NCBI RefSeq assembly: GCF_965225875.1
Contig: NZ_CBDDBS010000003.1
Location: forward strand, 1,054,001-1,118,000
DNA length: 64,000 nucleotides
Direction: 5' to 3'
Origin: Haliscomenobacter sp965225875
GTDB taxonomy: Bacteria; Bacteroidota; Bacteroidia; Chitinophagales; Saprospiraceae
Below are positions 16,414 through 23,853 of this stretch, piece after piece (the first letter of the stretch is position 1; each line of letters starts with the position of its first letter). The position numbers and the translations under genes were made by a program. The notes under the pieces were generated by a model, which saw only the letters and a program-made list of their open reading frames with translations, was not told where the DNA came from and did no database searches.

Positions 16414-18267
16414 TCATTGCTTCCACACTTTTACAGCCATACTCCCGCCACCAGCCTGAGCACGTAGAATCACCAGCCCACTCACATGCTCTGGGATATG
16501 GAAATCCAGCTCATGCGCCCCTGCACTCAATTCACCTTCAAAAACTTGCCCGAGTTTTTGCCCCAATAAATTAAATAATTCCAGGCGAAGTTTCAATCCC
16601 TCTTCCAGATTCAACTTGATCCTCGCCCCTTCCTGATACAAAGCCGGCACCTCCATCTTTACGCCCAATAGTGACAAAGGCTGCCGCGTAGACGTAGCCA
16701 CTCCCCTAACCCGGTCCCAATAATCACTTTTTTGCGTACGCAATCCTTCTGCACTGGCCACCGGAGATTTGATGTCGAGGTAAGGGTCTTTTTGGTAATC
16801 ATATGGTGGCCATACTGTGAGACCAGTGCCATTGGGATTTCCCGTACGGGCAAAGTTGGTCCAGTAGTCCATCAGCGCCTTTGCCACTAACTTATCGTTG
16901 TTGTTGAATGAGGCGCTTTTTCCGTAATTCGTCTCCTCAATACTTTGAAAAAGGAAGGGTAATTCCAGACCGTGAGCTGCTCCAAAAATAGCCCCTACTC
17001 CAGCCTGGGCATGGGAAAAAAGATATCTCCAAACGGGTTCCGTTTGAAAAATGTCCAATCCTTTCGCCAGTCGGCGAGCCGGAGCCGTAAACTGGGCATC
17101 CGTCAAGGTTTGAATGTAAGACTGCCGTGCCTGGGCATTGGTCGTTCCGGGAGGATATAAGGTTAAACCCTCTGCTTCATAGGCCTCTGGTACATAGGCA
17201 TCGAAAAGGGTGCGCACCTGCGCCGGGGTCACCACCAGGGGACTGGAAGCGGACATTTCATCGGCATTGGAGCCAATCAGGACTGGCATTTTATTGTGTT
17301 GGCCAGTCAAAAATACCGAGGCTGGATCCTTTGGAATTATCAAGCCATCCACCACTGGGCCCCAGCCCAGGGTTACCTTGCCACCAGACAGTGGGCTTTC
17401 CAATTCTGCGATGATTTTCGATACGGGTAGGGCTTTTAAGCATTGCAATTGTTGATCCAGGCTCCCGGTTGCACAGCCCATGCGAGAGGCAAAGGATTTG
17501 CTGAAGTTTTCTCCTACAACATAGGGTGCAGCAATGGGTGAACCACTCTGGATGCCAGCCCGATGAAACAGCCCTTTCGCCGAGGGTATGGTCAACAAAA
17601 GAGAAGTATTCACCGCTCCCGCTGATTCACCAAATACCATCACATTGCCCGGATCGCCGCCAAATTTTGCAATGTTGTCTCTGACCCATTCCAGTGCAAG
17701 AATCTGGTCCATGGTGCCGTAATTGCCCGAGGTTTTGGAACTACTGGCCGCAGCTACCGCAGGATGGGACATGAAGCCAAGCGCACCGAGGCGATAGTTG
17801 ATCGTGACGACCACCACATCCTTGCGCGAAGCCAGGAATTTTCCAGTGTACAGGAAGGCACCTCCGTTTAGGGTTTCCGAAGCTGAGCCTTGTTGATTGC
17901 CTCCACCATGGATAAAAAATAGTACGGGCCGTTTACCAGTTAAGGCTGGAGTCCACACATTAAGGTACAGGCAATCCTCCTCCCCCTCCGTGGTAGCACT
18001 ATCCTGAGTCGGACTGAAGTTTTTTTGTGGGCATTTTGGTGAAAAGTCGGCGGTCATCCGGGTCTGGCTCCAGGGGGCTGGCGGTTGTGGTGCTTGCCAG
18101 CGTAGCTCCCCTACTGGTGGTTTAGCGTAGGGAATTCCTTTGAAAGCCAAAGCCCCCTCTTCTGAGATCCCGGAGATTGGGCCATAAGTTGTGGTGACGG
18201 TCGTTTGAGCAGGTAAAATGGTGATAAACATGCCCAGGAAAAGGAAGAAGTATAAAAATCGAAGCAT
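16414..18267 (-). CDS. Secreted type B carboxylesterase with T9SS sorting-like tail
   Basis: The 617-residue protein has a signal peptide (cleavage about residue 21, ILPA-Q) and a carboxylesterase type B/para-nitrobenzyl-esterase domain. The oxyanion motif HGGG is at 120-123 and the nucleophile Ser215 in GESAG. A later His lies in GAAHGLELPFLF. The last about 70 residues (RLELFNLLGQKLGQVFEGELSAGAHELDF...) match the beta-sandwich sorting domain used by the type IX secretion system, but the usual PNP motif at its start is missing. It should hydrolyse carboxylic esters outside the cell or on its surface. It is divergent from the GlcD-like gene across a 171-base region. Confidence 0.85.
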   Translation of the reverse strand: MLRFLYFFLFLGMFITILPAQTTVTTTYGPISGISEEGALAFKGIPYAKPPVGELRWQAPQPPAPWSQTRMTADFSPKCPQKNFSPTQDSATTEGEEDCLYLNVWTPALTGKRPVLFFIHGGGNQQGSASETLNGGAFLYTGKFLASRKDVVVVTINYRLGALGFMSHPAVAAASSSKTSGNYGTMDQILALEWVRDNIAKFGGDPGNVMVFGESAGAVNTSLLLTIPSAKGLFHRAGIQSGSPIAAPYVVGENFSKSFASRMGCATGSLDQQLQCLKALPVSKIIAELESPLSGGKVTLGWGPVVDGLIIPKDPASVFLTGQHNKMPVLIGSNADEMSASSPLVVTPAQVRTLFDAYVPEAYEAEGLTLYPPGTTNAQARQSYIQTLTDAQFTAPARRLAKGLDIFQTEPVWRYLFSHAQAGVGAIFGAAHGLELPFLFQSIEETNYGKSASFNNNDKLVAKALMDYWTNFARTGNPNGTGLTVWPPYDYQKDPYLDIKSPVASAEGLRTQKSDYWDRVRGVATSTRQPLSLLGVKMEVPALYQEGARIKLNLEEGLKLRLELFNLLGQKLGQVFEGELSAGAHELDFHIPEHVSGLVILRAQAGGGSMAVKVWKQ

Positions 18268-18438
18268 AGGTTTGGGTTTTATGTCTCCTTGGACGATTCG
18301 ATGAGCTTTTGGTTTAATTTTATAATTTTAAATTAAAAAGAAAATTTCGTCTGAGTAAAAATTATTTTAGAAAATTAAGCTCAGGGCACTTAGTTTACTC
18401 AATTTGTGTACATTGTGCTACCTTCAACCCTCACCTTT

Positions 18439-19818
18439 ATGGATATCGTTCAACAACTTCTCGCTGCCCTGGGGCCTGACTGTGTTCGAACAGCGGAACA
18501 AGCCTCCCAGCGTATGGCCAGCAATTGGGTCAACGCTCAAAACTTACAATGCCGGGCCCTTCTGTTGCCTCAAACCACCCAGGAAGTTTCAACAGCGCTA
18601 CAAATTTGCCACGCCGCCAAACAAGCCATTGTCCCCCATGGAGGTCTAACCAATGTGGTGGGCGGGGTGCAAACCCAGCCACACGAAATCGCCCTGAGCC
18701 TGGAGCGTATGAACGCCATTGAAGCCCTGGATGTAGCCAACCAAACGGCTACGGTGCAGGCTGGAGTAGTATTGCAACAGCTCCAAATTCAGCTAAACGC
18801 CTCCGGTCTCTTTTTTCCACTCGACCTAGGGGCAAAGGGCAGTTGTATGATTGGTGGCAATATTTCAACCAATGCTGGCGGTTTACAGGCCTTGCGGTTT
18901 GGCGTTACGCGTAATCTGGTTTTGGGTTTGGAAGTTGTGCTTGCCAACGGAACCATCATTTCGTCCATGAATCATTTGTTAAAAAACAATGCCGGCTACG
19001 ACCTTAAACACTTGTTCATTGGTTCAGAGGGTACCCTGGGTATCGTCACCCGGGCAGTACTCAAACTGGAGGCTTTGCCTTTAAGCCGCAATACTGCTTA
19101 CCTAGCCCTCAACAGTTTTGCTCAAGCCTGTGAATTTTTGAATTTTGCCAAAAAAACGCTGGGCCATACCCTGACTACCTATGAATTGCTATGGCAGGAC
19201 TATTACCGCCTGATGACTTCTCCGCCTGCCCGGCACGCCCCTCCCCTGCCCCAGGATCATGCTTACTATGTGTTGCTTGAGACTGCAGGGTATCATCCTG
19301 AAAATGACCAACGATTGTTTCAGGATACGCTGGAAAAAGCTTTTGAAGGTGGCCTGGTTGCTGATGCCTGCCTGGCTCAAAGCCAACAGGAACTAGACTG
19401 GTTTTGGGGCATTCGGGAGCAAGTGGATTTTATTTTTTCGGTGCATCAGCCCGTCTTTTTATTTGACGTTAGCCTTCCCATTTCTACCATGGAGACTTAC
19501 ACCCAAGAGATTCACCAAGGGCTAAAAGCGGTATGGCCCGACGTGTTTTTGTATGTCTTCGGACACATGGGGGACGGCAATTTGCACTTGTTTGTGTCCT
19601 GCGGGCAAAATAACCATGCAACTCGACATCAGGTTGAGGAGATTGTATTTGGCCCATTGACGGCGATTGGTGGCTCAATCACCGCGGAGCACGGTGTAGG
19701 TTTGGAGAAAAAAGAGTGGCTGCACCTGAGTCGAAACCCTGCCGAAATTGCCTTGATGCGGCACTTAAAAAGCACTTTGGACCCACATGGAATTTTAAAC
19801 CCGGGGAAAATTTTTTGA
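18439..19818 (+). CDS. FAD-binding oxidase, GlcD / D-2-hydroxyacid dehydrogenase type
   Basis: The 459-residue protein has an N-terminal FAD-binding (PCMH-type) domain. PHGGLTNVVGG (about 68-78), GGNISTNAGGLQALRFG (about 139-155) and FIGSEGTLGIVT (about 193-204) contact the cofactor. The C-terminal FAD-oxidase domain includes GHMGDGNLHLF (about 375-385), ITAEHGVGLEKK (about 414-425) and LDPHGILNPGK near the end. Members oxidise D-lactate, glycolate or other D-2-hydroxy acids. The exact substrate cannot be read here, and no GlcE/GlcF partners follow. The ATG at 18439 is preferred over an upstream in-frame GTG at 18406, because the domain begins just after it. Confidence 0.88.
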   Translation: MDIVQQLLAALGPDCVRTAEQASQRMASNWVNAQNLQCRALLLPQTTQEVSTALQICHAAKQAIVPHGGLTNVVGGVQTQPHEIALSLERMNAIEALDVANQTATVQAGVVLQQLQIQLNASGLFFPLDLGAKGSCMIGGNISTNAGGLQALRFGVTRNLVLGLEVVLANGTIISSMNHLLKNNAGYDLKHLFIGSEGTLGIVTRAVLKLEALPLSRNTAYLALNSFAQACEFLNFAKKTLGHTLTTYELLWQDYYRLMTSPPARHAPPLPQDHAYYVLLETAGYHPENDQRLFQDTLEKAFEGGLVADACLAQSQQELDWFWGIREQVDFIFSVHQPVFLFDVSLPISTMETYTQEIHQGLKAVWPDVFLYVFGHMGDGNLHLFVSCGQNNHATRHQVEEIVFGPLTAIGGSITAEHGVGLEKKEWLHLSRNPAEIALMRHLKSTLDPHGILNPGKIF

Positions 19819-19885
19819 TTGTCTTCACTTCTAGGAACTTGTTGAAGCATCAAAAGGTTATGCAATAGTTTCAAATTTGACGCAC

Positions 19886-20449
19886 ATGATTACATATACC
19901 ACTGCCCAAACAAAAGCCGACCTGGAGGGGGTTTTGGAGCTTCAAAAAGCCAATTTAACCCGAAATTTATCCCCGGAGGAAATTAAAAACCAAGGCTTTG
20001 TAACCATTCAACACTCTTACAAACAACTTGCCAAACTCAATGAAATTGAAGCGCACCTAATCGCTAAAGATGGGGATCGTGTCATCGCCTACCTGCTTGC
20101 TATGACCGCTGCTTCCAAAAATGACATAGCCATTTTAGATCCCCTGTTTGAATCTTTTGACAAGTTGGAATACAAGGGAATAAAAATAGCTGATTACAAA
20201 TACCTCGTGGTTGGGCAGGTTTGTGTAGACAAGGATTATCGGGGGCAAGGCATTTTGGATGCTTGTTATGCAGCTTATAAACAGTTTTTTGGTCGAAAAT
20301 ACGATTTTGCCATTACGGAAATCGCCCGCCACAATGTCCGTTCTTTGAAAGGGCATCAGCGAGTTGGTTTTAAGGAAATCCACTCGCACCAGGAAAATGG
20401 TCAAACGGAATGGGTGGTAGTGATTTGGGATTGGAAGGAAAATTATTAG
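19886..20449 (+). CDS. GNAT-family N-acetyltransferase
   Basis: The protein (187 residues from the ATG at 19886) has a GNAT fold. The acetyl-CoA-binding segment is VGQVCVDKDYRGQGILDACY (about residues 111-130), with the Q/R-x-x-G-x-G/A loop as YRGQGI. HNVRSLKGHQRVGF follows, the usual N-x-x-x-x-x-x-Y/H-x-x-x-GF end of the fold. It is cytosolic. The acceptor is unknown. The upstream in-frame TTG at 19877 would add only three residues. It is 67 bases after the GlcD-like gene and may share its transcript. Confidence 0.8.
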   Translation: MITYTTAQTKADLEGVLELQKANLTRNLSPEEIKNQGFVTIQHSYKQLAKLNEIEAHLIAKDGDRVIAYLLAMTAASKNDIAILDPLFESFDKLEYKGIKIADYKYLVVGQVCVDKDYRGQGILDACYAAYKQFFGRKYDFAITEIARHNVRSLKGHQRVGFKEIHSHQENGQTEWVVVIWDWKENY

Positions 20450-20487
20450 AAAAGATAATAAATTCTGAAGTTTTAGCATAAAAAACA

Positions 20488-20495
20488 TAGTTTTG
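20488..20495 (+). promoter_or_regulatory. TAnnTTTG (-7) element before a lipoprotein gene
   Basis: TAGTTTTG lies 18 bases before the ATG at 20514. No clear TTTG (-33) partner is seen. Confidence 0.4.
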
Positions 20496-20513
20496 CCGCA
20501 AAACATAGCCCTT

Positions 20514-21170
20514 ATGAAACAATGCTTTATTTTATTCTTTTTCAGTTTCTCAATCTTAAGCTGTCAGCCAGAAGAAAATTGCCCAGCATCCATTGATCTA
20601 GGTTTATTGAATTTATTAGACAACTCTGTAAAAGCTTTTCCTTATAAATCCGATCAAGTTAAATTAATTTTTAGCGACAGCCTAGGTCATGAATATATTG
20701 GCACTGTGGAACTCAGTGGGCGTCCTTTTGCAGGAATTTCTGGTGACGTACCTTGTAAAAGCAATCCCGAAGCGAAAATACCCGCATCAGGACGGATGCA
20801 AGTCATCACAGGTTTTTTATCCATTGCTGGTATACCTGGAAAATTCTCTATACGATTTCATATTTTTCCAGATTTTCTGCGCGATCCCTCTAAATTCATG
20901 GCGGACGTAGCCTTTATAGACTATCTCAAAGATGACTTTGCATTGCCTGGATTCACAAATGCTATAGTCATTGACAAAAGAACCTGGCCAGATATTCAGA
21001 TTGGAAGTGTTGACTATACACCTACTTTTACTATTCACAACAAAAGTTTCAAAAACGTTTATATTGATAAATTTTCAAACCCTAAATACTATTTTACTTT
21101 TGAAGAAGGCATTATAGGCTTCAGGTTTTTGGGGGACAATAAATTCTACAAACTTGAGCGAATTGAGTGA
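20514..21170 (+). CDS. Orphan lipoprotein of unknown function (218 aa)
   Basis: Lipoprotein signal peptide MKQCFILFFFSFSILSC (lipid Cys17), then a beta-rich domain of about 200 residues. The C-terminal end (SFKNVYIDKF ... YYFTFEEGIIGFRF) shares its pattern with the lipoprotein at 15537-16163. The ATG at 20514 is chosen because the signal peptide begins there. The gene is AT-rich compared with its flanks. The 193 bases downstream show no gene or structure. The function is unknown. Confidence 0.65.
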   Translation: MKQCFILFFFSFSILSCQPEENCPASIDLGLLNLLDNSVKAFPYKSDQVKLIFSDSLGHEYIGTVELSGRPFAGISGDVPCKSNPEAKIPASGRMQVITGFLSIAGIPGKFSIRFHIFPDFLRDPSKFMADVAFIDYLKDDFALPGFTNAIVIDKRTWPDIQIGSVDYTPTFTIHNKSFKNVYIDKFSNPKYYFTFEEGIIGFRFLGDNKFYKLERIE

Positions 21171-21363
21171 TTGTCTTTATTCCGATCATGATGTCAAAAC
21201 CTCTCTAACTAATAGCAAGCGCCCTAGTGTTGTGGGATTGGAAGGAAAGTATATACTGAGCAAGATTTTCATTGCTATGAAGTAAAGGTTTAATTGTGAG
21301 GATTTTTGCTTATACTCGTGGTGATTTTGCAGTTCCATCCTTTTCAACTACTATTAGATCAAC

Positions 21364-22719
21364 ATGAAACGGAAATCTTTCCTGAAAACATCCGCCATTG
21401 CAGTGGCAGGTGCTTTGGTTGCACCGCTGACTTCTTGCACGCCAACTCCAAAAATCAAAACGATGCGCACAAACTGGGCCGGGAATTATACCTACAAAGC
21501 CGAAAACCTCCACCAACCCAAAACAGTTGAAGAAGTGCAGGCCCTGGTCAAAAAGCTGGGTCAGCAAAAAGCCCTGGGCTCCTGCCATTGTTTCAACGAC
21601 ATTGCCGATAGTCCGCTGAATCAGATTTCCACAGCGAATCTCAATCAAGTCGTCGCTATTGATGAAAAAGCCAAAACGGTTACCGTAGAGGCTGGCGCCC
21701 GCTATGGACAATTCGCACAGGAGCTGGATCAAAAAGGCTACGCCTTGCACAACCTGGCCTCCTTACCGCATATTTCGGTGGCTGGAGCCTGTGCTACTGC
21801 CACCCATGGATCGGGAGTTACCAATGGGAACCTTGCCACCGCAGTATCAGCCATTGAAATGGTTACGCCTTCCGGCGAATTGATCAACCTGAGCCGAAAA
21901 AACAATTCAACTGAATTTGCAGGCGCAGTAGTTGGCTTGGGCGCATTAGGGATCGTAACCAAAGTTACCCTAGATTTGCAGGATACTTTTCAAGTGCGGC
22001 AGGATCTTTTCCAGGACTTGCCACTGCAATCCTTACAAGACAATTTTGAAGCAATTATGTCCAGTGGTTACAGCGTGAGTTTGTTTACCGATTGGCAAAA
22101 AAAGCTGGTCAGCCAAATTTGGGTAAAGCGCAAAGTGGATGCCGAAACCAAAGACCTGGGTGCTGATTTTTATGGAGCTAAAGCAGCAACAAAAAACTTG
22201 CACCCCATCACCAGTTTGTCCGCTGAAAACTGCACCGATCAAATGGGGGTTCCCGGGCCTTGGTACGAACGTTTGCCCCACTTCAAAATGGGGTTCACCC
22301 CTAGCAGCGGCAAAGAATTGCAGGCAGAATACTTTGTCCCCCGCGAAAATGCGGTGGAAGCCATTTTGGCCCTGGAGAAAAAGGGGGATCTGATTTATCC
22401 CCAATTGATGATCAGTGAAATCCGCAGCATTGCCGCTGATGATTTTTGGATGAGCCCAGCCTATCAACGGGATTGTGTAGCCATCCACTTCACCTGGAAA
22501 CAACATACCAAAGAAGTGACTGCACTCCTGCCGATGATTGAAGCGGAGCTAGCTCCATTTCAAGTGCGGCCACACTGGGGAAAGTTGTTCACCATGGCTC
22601 CGCAGGTTTTGCACGAACGTTATCCAAAATATGGGGATTTCATCAAGTTGGTGAAGCAGTTTGATCCTGAAGGGAAGTTGCGCAATGCTTATCTGGATTT
22701 GAACATCTACGAGAGCTGA
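21364..22719 (+). CDS. Alditol/xylitol oxidase-like FAD oxidoreductase, exported lipoprotein
   Basis: The 451-residue protein closely follows alditol oxidase (AldO) and aldonolactone oxidase layout. TNWAGNYTYKAENLHQP is at about 36-52. LGSCHCF (71-77) carries His75, the position of the FAD-linked His in AldO (GSGHSF). LPHISVAGACATATHGSG and YSVSLFTDW follow, with an ALO-type C-terminal domain. The N-terminus KRKSFLKTSAIAVAGALVAPLTSC looks like a twin-arginine-type signal (KR rather than RR) ending in a lipobox Cys25. Folded flavoprotein export and lipid anchoring are therefore likely. It would oxidise polyols or sugar lactones with oxygen as acceptor. The change of the flanking Gly and Ser to Cys on both sides of the FAD His is unusual. 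Confidence 0.82.
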   Translation: MKRKSFLKTSAIAVAGALVAPLTSCTPTPKIKTMRTNWAGNYTYKAENLHQPKTVEEVQALVKKLGQQKALGSCHCFNDIADSPLNQISTANLNQVVAIDEKAKTVTVEAGARYGQFAQELDQKGYALHNLASLPHISVAGACATATHGSGVTNGNLATAVSAIEMVTPSGELINLSRKNNSTEFAGAVVGLGALGIVTKVTLDLQDTFQVRQDLFQDLPLQSLQDNFEAIMSSGYSVSLFTDWQKKLVSQIWVKRKVDAETKDLGADFYGAKAATKNLHPITSLSAENCTDQMGVPGPWYERLPHFKMGFTPSSGKELQAEYFVPRENAVEAILALEKKGDLIYPQLMISEIRSIAADDFWMSPAYQRDCVAIHFTWKQHTKEVTALLPMIEAELAPFQVRPHWGKLFTMAPQVLHERYPKYGDFIKLVKQFDPEGKLRNAYLDLNIYES

Positions 22720-22730
22720 GGATCGTATCC

Positions 22731-22907
22731 CAAAGCGACATAATTTTCACAAAGAACACAAAGACAGCACAAAGGACACAAAGTTAGACGTTGACGAAGC
22801 AACGCTCATAAGTACATCATTTCGGGCAGAAAACCTTATCAACGTTTAACTTTGTGCCCTCTGTGGTCCTTTGTGTATTCTCTGTGAAAATATGTCGCTG
22901 TCGCTTT
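22731..22907. repeat. Long imperfect inverted repeat, CACAAAGGACACAAAG words
   Basis: About 60 bases on the left (22731-22790, including cacaaaggacacaaag) are complementary with gaps to about 22845-22907 (ctttgtgccctctgtggtcc). The loop is about 55 bases. The words resemble those of the hairpin at 5438-5481 (acacaaaggcacg). It lies between two plus-strand genes. Confidence 0.75.
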
Positions 22908-22936
22908 AGCCTTTTTAACCTTGGGAAACCTCTTTT

Positions 22937-23770
22937 ATGCCACTCACCCGAATCATCCTACTCACCGTCCTCTCCCTACTTGCTTTTGCCAGCAACTCCC
23001 TACTCTGCCGCATTGCCCTGAAACAAACCTACATCGACCCCGCCAGTTTCACCTGCATTCGGCTCATCGCTGGAGCCATTGTGCTTTGGGTGGTTGCAAA
23101 CCTGCGCAAACGAAAACAAGAAGGTCGTGGAAACTGGCTGTCAGCAATGGCTCTATTTGCCTATGCCGCAGCCTTCTCCTTTGCCTACGTAAAGCTCACC
23201 GCTGGTACGGGTGCATTGATTCTGTTTGGTGCAGTACAGGCAACGATGATCGGCTATGGCTTATGGAAAGGAGAAAAGCTACGATTCTTACAATGGCTCG
23301 GCTTAATTCTGGCACTCGCTGGACTGGTAGGTCTGGTATTGCCCGGGCTGGCTGCTCCCCCACTCGGTTCTGCGGTTTTGATGTGTGTGGCCGGAGCCAC
23401 TTGGGGAGTTTATTCCCTGCGGGGTCGTGGTGCTGGTGATCCAACTAAGGTTTCAGCGGGTAATTTTTTGCGGGCTGCTCCGCTGGCGATTGTATTGAGT
23501 CTTTTGCTGTTTAAACAAGTAGAACTTGACCCGCTAGGAGTTTTTTATGCTTTGGTTTCAGGCGGCATTACTTCAGGCTTGGGGTATATATTTTGGTATA
23601 CGGTCTTGCCTTCTTTAAAAACCAGCAATGCGGCGACTTTGCAACTCAGTGTACCGGTGATTGCAGCTCTGGGTGGGATTGTTTTTTTGGGTGAGCCCCT
23701 CAGTTTGAGGTTGGTTTTGGCTTCGGTGGCGATATTGGGGGGGATTGGATTGGTGGTTTTGAAACGGTAA
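22937..23770 (+). CDS. EamA/DMT-family inner-membrane transporter
   Basis: The 277-residue protein has about ten hydrophobic helices arranged as two EamA repeats of five. Family motifs include RLIAGAIVLWVV (about residues 36-47), the helix-4 run KLTAGTGALILFGAVQATM, and the second-half counterpart TLQLSVPVIAALGGIVFLGEPLS (about 231-253). Drug/metabolite transporters of this type export amino acids or other metabolites. The substrate is unknown. The ATG at 22937 starts directly at the first helix. It is followed by a perfect palindrome shared with the convergent gene. Confidence 0.85.
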   Translation: MPLTRIILLTVLSLLAFASNSLLCRIALKQTYIDPASFTCIRLIAGAIVLWVVANLRKRKQEGRGNWLSAMALFAYAAAFSFAYVKLTAGTGALILFGAVQATMIGYGLWKGEKLRFLQWLGLILALAGLVGLVLPGLAAPPLGSAVLMCVAGATWGVYSLRGRGAGDPTKVSAGNFLRAAPLAIVLSLLLFKQVELDPLGVFYALVSGGITSGLGYIFWYTVLPSLKTSNAATLQLSVPVIAALGGIVFLGEPLSLRLVLASVAILGGIGLVVLKR

Positions 23771-23785
23771 ATTATTTGGATTAGA

Positions 23786-23805
23786 AGACGCACGGCCGTG
23801 CGTCT
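23786..23805. terminator. Perfect 20-bp palindrome, AGACGCACGGC family, copy 3
   Basis: agacgcacggccgtgcgtct is fully self-complementary and sits between convergent genes ending at 23770 and 23854. It belongs to the same word family as 3431-3493, which occupies the same kind of position. Confidence 0.7.
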
Positions 23806-23853
23806 CTACCATCCGGCATTGTACCCAACCCCTAATTTTGTCTTCTACGCCCT

